A stretch of DNA of 64,000 nt from Echinicola soli (GTDB lineage Bacteria > Bacteroidota > Bacteroidia > Cytophagales > Cyclobacteriaceae). The notes under the pieces were generated by a model, which worked only from the letters and a program-made list of their open reading frames with translations, was not told the origin of the DNA and did not search any database. Position 1 is the first letter of the stretch, and the number at the start of each line of letters is the position of its first letter. The position numbers were made by a program, and so were the translations under genes. The stretch covers positions 4,687,001 through 4,751,000 of the forward strand of contig NZ_CP041253.1 in the NCBI RefSeq assembly GCF_006575665.1, in the 5' to 3' direction. This document shows positions 8,974 through 17,085 of the stretch, in pieces.

Positions 8974-11900
8974 TCAATTCAATTTAAATTTAAGGTTGAA
9001 TCCGTAGGATCTTGTACTTGGCAAACTGGTCCCTTCGATACCTGTATAGTTGATATTCGAACCAAAAGAGGCTTCAGGATCAATATTCTCAGCATGACGC
9101 ATCAAAATCGCCAGGTTTCTAGCCACCAACGACACGTTTAAACCTTTGATTACCGGTGTATTGGCAAACCATTTGGCAGGCATGGAGTATCCCAGTGTCA
9201 GTTGTCTCAACTTAACAAAATCGCCATCTACTACACTAGTGCTTGTCACGTTTTGGGCAAGCGCTTTATAATAATCCTCTGCTGTGGCGGTATTCCCATC
9301 ATTGGAAACCCCGTCTTCTCGTCCCACTAAGGTATTTTTATTTAACCCTCTCCAAGTGGAATAATATTCTGTAGCAGACAGCACCTTATTACCAAAGCTA
9401 TAATCTATTAGGAATGAAAATGTGATTCCGTTATAAGAAAGGGTGTTATTCCATCCGCCATAAAAAGTAGGCAGTACTGAGCCATAATTTTTCAATTCCC
9501 CTCTTATCGGTAGTCCAGAATCATCCACCATGATGCTTCCATCTTTCTTATAGGCATAATCATATGCCCTGATCTGCGGGCCAGACTCTCCTACCACAAA
9601 AGCCGTCACGGCATTTCCCAGTGTTGCCCTGTTTTGTCCTAAAGTAATGGGGTTATTATCAGGACCTGTGCTAAGCACCTCATTTTTCACATTGGTCATA
9701 TTCACGGAAGTTCTCCAAGTGAATTTTGGTGTTTGGATAGGCATACCTGACACCAAAACTTCCAAGCCTGTATTTGATACCGAACCGGTCGCTACCACGC
9801 CACTGTTAAAACCAGAGGTAATGCTATAAGTAGCATTCATGATCTCATCATGGGTGGTCTTGGTAAAGTAGGCAATGTCAAAACTCAACCTATTCTTAAA
9901 GAAACTCATGTCCAGGCCAAGCTCCACTTCGTCTGTCGTAAAGGGCTTCAGCTCTTTGTTTGGTAACGAAAGTGGTGCGGATCCTGCAGGCACACCGTTA
10001 AAGGCATTGGCCGAACTGTAATAGAATTGGGTCCGATATGGCTGTGTCGGCTCACCACTGGTCACAGCATAGGAAGCTCGGAACTTACCAAAATCCATTG
10101 CATCGACATTTAACAAGCGATCAAACACAAATGCCAAGGCGACAGATGGCGAAAAGATACTGTTATTTTCCGGATTCAATGTACTGTACACATCATATCG
10201 ACCAGTAGTGGTCAAGGTCAAGAAATCCTTGTACCCAAATCCTAGTGAATAATATGCAGAATGCACCTCTCGCTCTTGGTAATTCAGTGTATTGTCATTC
10301 CTGTTAAAAATCTCTGTATTGTAAGGAGAATATAAATATGGCAACACAAACCTACTACCGCTCAGTCCGATTGACTCGAATTTGTTTTTCCGCATATTCA
10401 CCCCAGCCAATGCATCAAGCTCGATATCCTCAGTCAGATCCACTATAGCCCCCAAAATACCATCGATGTTTAGTTCTGATCGGGTCGATTGACCGCGATT
10501 ATTCAGTGCTCCCTGCAAATCAGCCGTATAAGCCAGGCCGTACGGTTCCACTGTATTTACTTTGTCATTGGAAACATCATTTCCCAGCCGAACCATCGCA
10601 TAGACATCAGGTGTAAAATTATACTTCGCAGACAAGGCAGAAATCGTACGGTTCCTTTCCAGATCATTGATTCCCCTTTCTGTGATGAAATAAGGATTGG
10701 TTACATAAATATCATCGCTGAATACTGTCTCCGCTCCCGTGTCGGGATTGTAACCTGGTGCAAAAATATTATGATCGATATTGGGTGCCAAGAACAAGAA
10801 GTTGTTAGGGTTTCTTGGCCCATCACTGAGATATGGGATATTGGTCGACAGCTGGTTCACATAATTTACCATCGCGGTAACATTCAGCTTATCGGTAATG
10901 TTCTGTTCCACATTTAGGTTAATCGTCTTTCTATCCATCCCACTATTAGGAACAATGGAATTGGCATCGAGATTGGAGAAGGAAAGCCTAAATGAGCCAT
11001 CATCTCCCAATCCTTTTGACACAGACACAGTATTGGTGAAGTTGGTCCCTGTCCTGTAAAAATCGATATAGTTTTCACTTGCAGGGGAATAGGGGTAATT
11101 ATCCCCATCAAAACCAATAACCTGGCTGCCATCCATCCTGGCTCCCCAAGCCAATCGGCCTGTAGTCTGGGCATCACTGGCAGTTGTTGGTTTGAGCCCT
11201 CCTGTTCCTTGGCCATAAACATTTTGGAAATCGGTAAAGTCCACTCCTTGTTCTGCCATGAAGTTCATGGTATAATCCAAGGACCAATCTCCACCTTTTT
11301 TCCCAGCTTTTGTAGTGATAAGGATCACGCCATTAGAAGCCCTCGACCCATATAGTGCCGAGGCAGCTTGTCCTTTCAGGACGGTCATGGATTCGATATC
11401 ATCGGGACTGAGATTACCGATACCGTCACCATTATCACTGCCGCCCCACTGGCCGGCAGACCCTCGCTGGGTATTGTCCATCGGGATTCCGTTTATGACA
11501 TAAAGGGGAGATCCAGTCCCACTGATACTCGGGAGTCCTCTGAGGGTAATCTTGGAGGTACCTCCAGGGCCACTGCTGGTACCTTTTACTACCAGTCCAG
11601 CTACCCGGCCCGCCAGGGAATTGGCCACATTGGTCTCCCGTGCCTCGTCTAACGTTTCACTGCCCACTTGGGTCACAGAATAGCCCAGTCTTTCTTTTTC
11701 TTTACTGATACCAAGCGCCGTCACCACTACTTCGCCCAACTCCTCAGTATCCTGAGAAAGGGCTATGTTGATGGTGGTCTTGCCTTGGACAGCCATTTCC
11801 TGGCTGGTGTAACCTATAAATGAATACACCAAAGAAGCGTTCTCCGGTATATTGGTCAAGGTGTATTTTCCGTCTAGATCAGTAGATGTACCAGTAGTGG

Positions 11901-12072
11901 TGCCTTTGATAAAGACATTTACGCCCGGGATGGGCTCACCACTATCTGCATCAGTCACCGTACCAGAAATGGTTTTGGTTTGGGATGCACTCGTAATAGA
12001 TTGGGTTTGGGCAATTAATAACTGCCCTCCTACCAATACCATGAAAAACATGGTCAGTAAAACTTTTCTCAT
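8974..12072 (-). CDS. SusC/RagA family TonB-linked outer membrane transporter
   Basis: A second SusC-type transporter of 1032 residues. It has a signal peptide (MRKVLLTMFFMVLVGGQLLIAQ), a carboxypeptidase-regulatory-like domain (TISGTVTDADSGEPIPGVNV), a plug (VVVTALGISKEKERLGYSV, then ITLRGLPSISG) and a TonB barrel ending in YGFNLKFKLN. It is translationally linked to the SusD-like gene downstream. The ATG at 12070-12072 gives an ideal signal peptide. Its SusD partner is of a different subfamily from the one at 522-2150, so the two pairs probably handle different substrates rather than being a recent duplication. Confidence 0.93.
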   Translation of the reverse strand: MRKVLLTMFFMVLVGGQLLIAQTQSITSASQTKTISGTVTDADSGEPIPGVNVFIKGTTTGTSTDLDGKYTLTNIPENASLVYSFIGYTSQEMAVQGKTTINIALSQDTEELGEVVVTALGISKEKERLGYSVTQVGSETLDEARETNVANSLAGRVAGLVVKGTSSGPGGTSKITLRGLPSISGTGSPLYVINGIPMDNTQRGSAGQWGGSDNGDGIGNLSPDDIESMTVLKGQAASALYGSRASNGVILITTKAGKKGGDWSLDYTMNFMAEQGVDFTDFQNVYGQGTGGLKPTTASDAQTTGRLAWGARMDGSQVIGFDGDNYPYSPASENYIDFYRTGTNFTNTVSVSKGLGDDGSFRLSFSNLDANSIVPNSGMDRKTINLNVEQNITDKLNVTAMVNYVNQLSTNIPYLSDGPRNPNNFLFLAPNIDHNIFAPGYNPDTGAETVFSDDIYVTNPYFITERGINDLERNRTISALSAKYNFTPDVYAMVRLGNDVSNDKVNTVEPYGLAYTADLQGALNNRGQSTRSELNIDGILGAIVDLTEDIELDALAGVNMRKNKFESIGLSGSRFVLPYLYSPYNTEIFNRNDNTLNYQEREVHSAYYSLGFGYKDFLTLTTTGRYDVYSTLNPENNSIFSPSVALAFVFDRLLNVDAMDFGKFRASYAVTSGEPTQPYRTQFYYSSANAFNGVPAGSAPLSLPNKELKPFTTDEVELGLDMSFFKNRLSFDIAYFTKTTHDEIMNATYSITSGFNSGVVATGSVSNTGLEVLVSGMPIQTPKFTWRTSVNMTNVKNEVLSTGPDNNPITLGQNRATLGNAVTAFVVGESGPQIRAYDYAYKKDGSIMVDDSGLPIRGELKNYGSVLPTFYGGWNNTLSYNGITFSFLIDYSFGNKVLSATEYYSTWRGLNKNTLVGREDGVSNDGNTATAEDYYKALAQNVTSTSVVDGDFVKLRQLTLGYSMPAKWFANTPVIKGLNVSLVARNLAILMRHAENIDPEASFGSNINYTGIEGTSLPSTRSYGFNLKFKLN

Positions 12073-12619
12073 AGGAAAAAGGGTTTTAGATTAGGATTAA
12101 GTTCTTTACTTCACGCAGCTATCTAATAATGGCAACATGCAAAATCGCATGACCATGAAACTTGATCGCCTTTAAATCAATACCTCAAACAAAATTAGGA
12201 CAAACGGAAAATTATTAATTTAAACCATTGAAATAATGTTATTTTCGGTAATCAATTATCGCTATTAAAGATAGTAAATAGAAAACAAATACAAAATAGT
12301 TGTTTGTTTTTTTAGTTTAGTTAATATAAATAAATAATTTTTAACACAAAAACAGCTAACTTTATTTATTTTTTAATAAAACAACGTTATATAAATATAT
12401 TTTTTCACACAACTATTTCATGAAGGAGGATTATGGACCGTTATGTTTTTACTGAAATCAATAAAAATTCGCCTCTCAAAAAACTATAAATCCATTTAGC
12501 AGTTTTCTTTTTGTTCTGTATACCCAAACTGGAACGGTTTTAGCTAACATTGCTAATAGAATACGGTTCAGCCCGTATGACACGACCAACCTATTATTAA
12601 CTTATTAAATACAGGAAAC
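12073..12619. other. Divergent intergenic region between SusC and the DUF6600 gene
   Basis: An AT-rich 547-bp divergent promoter region with no gene. A perfect TAATTTTG (pattern TAnnTTTG) occurs on the minus strand at 12190-12197, about 120 bp before the SusC start, but no clear TTTG lies 19 bp upstream of it. The rest, rich in A/T runs around 12200-12420, shows nothing I can name. Confidence 0.5.
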
Positions 12620-13972
12620 ATGAACAATACAAGAAACTTAAAATGGATAGGTGTATCGCTGGTTCTATGGTTGGTGTTAGCGGTTAATTCTAAGAGAGCA
12701 CAAGCAGAAACTCCTTACGGTGTATCTTTCCAAGTGTTTTATGACGAACTCTCCCCTTACGGTGATTGGGTAAATGACCCTAGGCACGGATACATCTGGT
12801 TACCATATGTAGACGGTGATTTTCATCCATATGGATCAAATGGCCACTGGGCCATGACAGAATATGGTAATACCTGGGTATCTTATTATGACTGGGGCTG
12901 GGCTCCATTTCACTACGGAAGATGGCTCTTTGATGACTATTATGGTTGGGCATGGGTCCCTGGCTATGAATGGGGGCCGGCATGGGTCAATTGGAGAACA
13001 GGCGGCGGTTATTATGGCTGGGCACCATTGGGCCCTGGTGTATCTATAAATGTATCTGTGGGCATTCCGAGTTTCCAATGGGTATTTGTGCCAAGAAGCC
13101 GGTTTATGAATAGACATGTCTATCGATACTATGCTCCTAGACGAAATATTGTGAACATTTACCACCGGACTACCATTATAAATAATACAATTGTTTATAA
13201 CAATAATCGGTATGTAGGCGGCCCTCACAGACGAGATATCGAACGGTATAGTAGACGTTCTGTGGAAACATACAGGATAAACAATACTAGAAATGCAGGA
13301 AGGGCTTCATTATCCAGGTCCAGGAACACCCTAAATGTTTACAGACCGAACTTAAGAACAGCCCGAAATGAAAGCGGGGTTAGCGGAAAACCCGGTAGGG
13401 TTACTTCCCGTGAACAAGCGAGATCAAGCCGTTCCAAAATGGGTAGGTACAATTCAAACAATAGTACCCGTTCAAACAATGCATCGCCTTCAAAGAGACA
13501 AAGCAGTAGATCGAATGACAGAGGCGTAACACCCTCTAACAGATCTTCAAACTCGTCTTATGGTAACGGGAGCAGGTCTTCTAGAGAATATAATAATACT
13601 AGAAGCTCCACTAGCGGTTCAAGAAGTACTCCGCGTGAAAAGATAAAAACCAATAAGAGCAGGAGTAATTCTTATGAAAAAAAACCCACTGAAAGCAAGA
13701 GCTATGGGCAACGTTCATCAGGAAGGTCCAATGCACAAAGCAGGTCATCAAGACCTTCTCCAAGTAGGGAATCTGTGCGTAAGCCTTCGAGCTCAAGAAG
13801 TCAATCATCAAGGCCTACTGCTTCTCCATCAAGAAGTAGAAGCAATTCTTCTGTCAGTAGAGGCAGCTCTTCAAGCGTAAGCAAATCGTCAGGATCTTCT
13901 TCTCGAAGCCGAGGCAGCTCAAGCAGCTCTTCGAGGGGAGGAAGCAGTCGCTCAAGGGGAAATAATCAATAA
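12620..13972 (+). CDS. DUF6600-type secreted protein with Trp/Tyr/Gly-rich head and Ser/Arg-rich tail
   Basis: The 450-residue protein has a signal peptide (MNNTRNLKWIGVSLVLWLVLAV), then about 130 residues rich in W, Y, G and P with repeated patterns such as YGDWVNDPRHGYIWLP, YYDWGWAPFHYGRW and GWAWVPGYEWGPAWV. This resembles the DUF6600 or WXXGXW-type exported proteins of unknown function. The last 230 residues are low-complexity, basic and Ser/Arg/Asn-rich, ending in SSRGGSSRSRGNNQ, and are probably disordered. The function is not known; binding of nucleic acid or acidic polysaccharide by the tail is only a guess. It is a single gene with its own terminator at 14013-14047. Confidence 0.8.
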   Translation: MNNTRNLKWIGVSLVLWLVLAVNSKRAQAETPYGVSFQVFYDELSPYGDWVNDPRHGYIWLPYVDGDFHPYGSNGHWAMTEYGNTWVSYYDWGWAPFHYGRWLFDDYYGWAWVPGYEWGPAWVNWRTGGGYYGWAPLGPGVSINVSVGIPSFQWVFVPRSRFMNRHVYRYYAPRRNIVNIYHRTTIINNTIVYNNNRYVGGPHRRDIERYSRRSVETYRINNTRNAGRASLSRSRNTLNVYRPNLRTARNESGVSGKPGRVTSREQARSSRSKMGRYNSNNSTRSNNASPSKRQSSRSNDRGVTPSNRSSNSSYGNGSRSSREYNNTRSSTSGSRSTPREKIKTNKSRSNSYEKKPTESKSYGQRSSGRSNAQSRSSRPSPSRESVRKPSSSRSQSSRPTASPSRSRSNSSVSRGSSSSVSKSSGSSSRSRGSSSSSSRGGSSRSRGNNQ

Positions 13973-14331
13973 AAAATAGCAATGGATTTTAATGTTAGGT
14001 GATAGATTACAGAAAAGCACGACTGGATGTCTGGTCGTGCTTTTTTAAAACTTACTGAAACGGGAACAAAGACAAGTCACATCACTTAAAAACAAATCAA
14101 ACAACAGACTATCAGCACGTTACAACCAAACATCAGTAAGACGGCACAAGGACAATTTGAAAGTATCCTTATCATCAATGTTAAATTTTGATAAAAAACA
14201 GCCTAAAATGGGCAAATAAGCCGAATAAATCGATTAAATTAAATGCTAATTCTCGTGAAAGGGTTGTTGAATACTAAATAAACTCCCTATATTCACGTTT
14301 TTAATGACATAAACTTAAATAATTTAACACT
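13973..14331. other. Intergenic region with terminator and leader of the H1-like gene
   Basis: It holds the terminator at 14013-14047, and from about 14050 to 14331 an AT-rich leader or promoter region of the histone-H1-like gene. No other gene is visible. Confidence 0.5.
14013..14047 (+). terminator. Rho-independent terminator of the DUF6600 gene
   Basis: The stem AGCACGAC / GTCGTGCT, extended by flanking A and T runs, forms a hairpin followed by TTTTTTT. It starts about 40 bp after the stop codon. Confidence 0.85.
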
Positions 14332-14511
14332 ATGAGCAGATTCACAGAAGTAAAGGAACTAGTTGATTCATTGGAAGACGATTTTGCCAAATTCTACGAA
14401 AAAGGTAACAAAGCAGCCGGTACAAGAGTTAGAAATGGCATGCAGGCTATCAAAACCCTAGCTCAGGATATCAGAAAAGAAGTTACTGATATCAAGAACT
14501 CAGAGAAATAG
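14332..14511 (+). CDS. Histone H1-like small DNA-binding protein
   Basis: This 59-residue protein starts MSRFTEVKELVDSLEDDF and ends QDIRKEVTDIKNSEK. Its middle FYEKGNKAAGTRVRNGMQ matches the short histone-H1-like (Hc1-related) proteins conserved across Bacteroidota, which are basic, helical, abundant nucleoid-associated proteins. The tail here lacks the long lysine/alanine-rich extension found in chlamydial Hc1. The gene stands alone, with an AT-rich leader and a strong terminator 33 bp after its stop, which fits a highly expressed monocistronic gene. It is easy to miss because of its size. The family assignment is from memory of homologous sequences. Confidence 0.8.
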   Translation: MSRFTEVKELVDSLEDDFAKFYEKGNKAAGTRVRNGMQAIKTLAQDIRKEVTDIKNSEK

Positions 14512-14544
14512 TCTTCCAGCTATTATATATAGCATGAATCAAAT

Positions 14545-14575
14545 AAAACAGCCGCTGATCATCAGCGGCTGTTTT
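14545..14575 (+). terminator. Rho-independent terminator of the H1-like gene
   Basis: A long hairpin, AAAACAGCCGCTGA / TCAGCGGCTGTTTT with a 3-nt loop, lies 33 bp after the stop codon at 14511. The U-tract is inside the stem, so it may work in both directions. Confidence 0.85.
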
Positions 14576-14702
14576 CGTTATTGACTTTTATGACTATCCG
14601 CGACTTTGCACGTAGCCTCGAAAAAACAAAATATTCATCGGGAAGCCATTATTCGGCCTTTGGTCCCGGTCGACCGGGATTAGGACAGTTGATGGGGGCG
14701 TT

Positions 14703-14874
14703 AAAAAAATGAGTTAGCTCGCGCAGTGGACAAGCGAGATCCACTCATTTTTAGCCCACGGCAATTGGCACAAAATCAAATTGAGCCAAACGAAACTGTA
14801 ATCGAAATACCAAATTCACTCAATTTGAAAAAGGCTCCAGGGCCTAGATTTTTGGTTCTTTTCATCAATGGAAA
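14703..14874 (+). repeat. Dispersed composite palindromic element, copy 1
   Basis: The first part (14703-14753) is an imperfect palindrome with arms AAAATGAGTTAGCTCGCG and AGCGAGATCCACTCATTTT. About 94 bp later comes GATTTTTGGTTCTTTTC at 14847-14863. The inverted copy at 27476-27650 matches the palindrome at 41 of 48 compared positions and keeps the same 93-94 bp distance to the second motif. Both copies are outside genes. Confidence 0.7.
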
Positions 14875-15020
14875 TGCGTTGCATTCATGAAGCCCTTTTG
14901 AAAGCATTTTCACACCTGAATAAAAGAACAGAAAACAATAAGAGCCTTTTTAATATTTGCTTACGTGCAACATTGCGGATACACATATTGACTTTTTTCT
15001 GGTAAAGCCCACCTTTTCCG

Positions 15021-15109
15021 GGGGTCAAGTGAAAAAGCTGGGGGATTAGGGTTTGTTCCGATAGCACGCAGATGGCGCAGATTAATAAGATTTACGCTGA
15101 CTTTTTTTG
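15021..15109 (+). repeat. Dispersed 88-bp element, copy 1
   Basis: It reads GGGGTCAAGTGAAAAAGCTG, then GATAGCACGCAGATGGCGCA and GATTAATAAGATTTACGCTG. The reverse complement of 63040-63121 carries nearly the same sequence. It is an intergenic Bacteroidota-type repeat of unknown function. Confidence 0.7.
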
Positions 15110-15597
15110 CTGGAGCACGCATTCCTATTAATAAATAAATAAAAGAGAAATATGCTTACCATAGCCACCTAGAAATGTCTATCGGTTAACCACATAAGCG
15201 CCTAGGCTACAATAAGACTATACTTCCCCAGTCGACTTAGCTGCGCACTTTATGCATTAGGTGATGACCACTTGAAATGTATCTGTCCTCAACTTTTCGC
15301 TTTATCCAATTTATTTGCATCCCATCCCACAAAAGAGAATGGCTTCGTCCAGCCTTTGTGATTAAAAAAATTAGCGAATATCCTCTCTATCGGTGCCATC
15401 AAAAATGGTTCAGCCCCCTTTCCTCCGGATACCATTGATATATTCATATAAGCATTACCTAATTTGGTCCTTCTGCCTATTCTCTTATAGGTTAAAAAAC
15501 GTTAAACCAAACCATTTTGGTGGCTTTTCTCGTATTAAATAATGAACCAACAAGAAACTTACGATAAAAGCGTATCAACCCTACCCTTTATTACATT

Positions 15598-16221
15598 ATG
15601 AAAAACCTGATTTTAACAACAGTATTTACCTGTTTGTCCTTGGTGTTTACTATGCAATACGCCCATTCAGCTGAAATGGCCAAAAAGGATACTGCTACCT
15701 TTGCCGCAGGATGTTTCTGGTGCGTAGAGGCGCAGTTTCTACAACTTGAAGGTGTCTCAAAAGTCATATCAGGATACACAGGTGGCCATATGGCTAACCC
15801 CACCTACAAAGCCGTTGGTACCGGTAAAACAGGACATGCCGAAGCCATTTCCATTGTTTATGACCCTGAGGTGATCACCTATGATGAGCTGCTGGAAGCG
15901 TTCTTTGTCGCGCACGACCCTACGCAGCTAAACCGACAGGGAAATGATGTAGGAACGCAGTACCGAAGTGCCATATTCTACCATTCTGCCGCGCAAAAGG
16001 AAAAGGCAGAATACTATATCAATAAACTCGACAAGGAGAATATCTATCCCAAAAAGATTGTTACAGAATTAGCGCCCATGAAGAAATTCTATGTAGCGGA
16101 GGATTACCACCAGAATTATTACAATCTCAACAAAGAACAGGGTTATTGCCGCTATGTCATTACTCCGAAGCTGGAAAAATTCCAAAAGATATTTAAAGAT
16201 AAACTGAAGGAAGGAAAATAA
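15598..16221 (+). CDS. Exported peptide methionine sulfoxide reductase MsrA
   Basis: MsrA reduces the S-epimer of methionine sulfoxide in oxidised proteins. The 207-residue protein has a signal peptide (about residues 1-25, ending AHSAEM) and then the family signature GCFWCVEAQF with catalytic Cys39. It also has SGYTGGHMANPTY, HDPTQLNRQGNDVGTQYRSAI and the C-terminal DYHQNYYNLN. The signal sequence points to repair of periplasmic or envelope proteins. The gene lies 1 bp before msrB and forms a two-gene operon with it. Start ATG at 15598 fits the signal peptide. No terminator is seen between them. Confidence 0.96.
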   Translation: MKNLILTTVFTCLSLVFTMQYAHSAEMAKKDTATFAAGCFWCVEAQFLQLEGVSKVISGYTGGHMANPTYKAVGTGKTGHAEAISIVYDPEVITYDELLEAFFVAHDPTQLNRQGNDVGTQYRSAIFYHSAAQKEKAEYYINKLDKENIYPKKIVTELAPMKKFYVAEDYHQNYYNLNKEQGYCRYVITPKLEKFQKIFKDKLKEGK

Positions 16222-16222
16222 T

Positions 16223-16759
16223 ATGAAAAGAATACTAATGATCGGTATCATGCTGACAGCCATTATAGGCTGCAGCAAGGGCCAAAGCAACCAAACCCAA
16301 GGCACCCAGAAAGGCAAAACAGCAAACCCCTACTATTCCAAAACGGACACCACCAAACTGGATGTTTCGGATGCGGAGTGGAAAAAAATCCTACCGCCGT
16401 TCCTTTATGCCGTGGCCAGGGAAGCGTCTACTGAAAGGGCCTTTACGGGCAAATATTGGGACAGTGACACCAAAGGCACCTATTACTGCGCTGTCTGCGG
16501 CAACAAACTGTTCCTCTCAGAGGCCAAATTTCAAAGTGACTGCGGGTGGCCGAGTTTCTTTGAGCCGGTGCGCCAAAACAGCGTGATCTACAAAGAAGAT
16601 AACTCCCACGGTATGAACAGAATAGAAGTACTTTGTGGCAGGTGCGATTCCCATTTGGGCCATATCTTCAACGATGGTCCTCCTCCTACCCATAAAAGGT
16701 TCTGTATGAATTCAGTTTCATTGGATTTTGAGCCTTTGGGAACAGTTGGGTTAAATTGA
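16223..16759 (+). CDS. Lipoprotein methionine-R-sulfoxide reductase MsrB
   Basis: MsrB reduces the R-epimer of protein methionine sulfoxide, complementing the MsrA encoded directly upstream. The 178-residue protein has a lipoprotein signal (MKRILMIGIMLTAIIGC, lipid Cys17) and a Ser/Gln-rich linker. The SelR domain has two zinc CxxC pairs (Cys89/Cys92 in CAVCGNKLF and Cys138/Cys141 in CGRCDSHLGHIF) and the catalytic Cys161 in RFCMNSVSLDF. Both partners are exported but by different routes, which suggests one is soluble and the other membrane-anchored. The gene is complete and normal. Confidence 0.96.
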   Translation: MKRILMIGIMLTAIIGCSKGQSNQTQGTQKGKTANPYYSKTDTTKLDVSDAEWKKILPPFLYAVAREASTERAFTGKYWDSDTKGTYYCAVCGNKLFLSEAKFQSDCGWPSFFEPVRQNSVIYKEDNSHGMNRIEVLCGRCDSHLGHIFNDGPPPTHKRFCMNSVSLDFEPLGTVGLN

Positions 16760-17085
16760 CGGCAATCACAGCAATTCGGAGCAGGAATTGGTCTGGTCGG
16801 AAAATAATGGAATGCGGATAATCATCTATTTACCCTGTCTCTAGCCTGCCTGGACAGGCTAGAGACACATCCAAACGGCGTCACTGGCTTCGTACCAACA
16901 AGCATTCCGAGTTCTTTCGAGCTGTCCCGAGCTAGGTCAACTAATTCAACATTACAGCGGGGAGAGACTCTCTATTAGTCCCGAAGGGATATCTATAGCA
17001 CAAATCAAGAACGGCTGAGGCTAAAGTTTCAACTACCCAAGTTTATCTCATCCCTATCGGGACAGCTACTGCTTAGTATTTTCAA
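16760..17085. other. Intergenic region between convergent genes, with palindrome
   Basis: No gene is present. At 16837-16866 a perfect 12-bp inverted repeat, GTCTCTAGCCTG / CAGGCTAGAGAC with a 6-nt loop, is not followed by a T-run, so it is more likely a repeat or a weak bidirectional terminator. Pieces such as CCCGAAGGGAT near 16980 resemble common Bacteroidota intergenic repeats. Confidence 0.5.

Larger units (their letters stand above)
14576..15597. other. Gene-free repeat-bearing region
   Basis: No coding gene is supported over 1 kb. It contains a composite dispersed element at 14703-14874, also present inverted at 27476-27650, and a second dispersed element at 15021-15109, present inverted at 63040-63121. 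The remainder from 15110 to 15597 is unremarkable and must hold the msrA promoter. Confidence 0.6.

Noticed and set aside
16837..16866. Hairpin considered as the msrAB terminator
   Set aside because: The stem is perfect but no T-run follows on either side, so it is described only as a palindrome.
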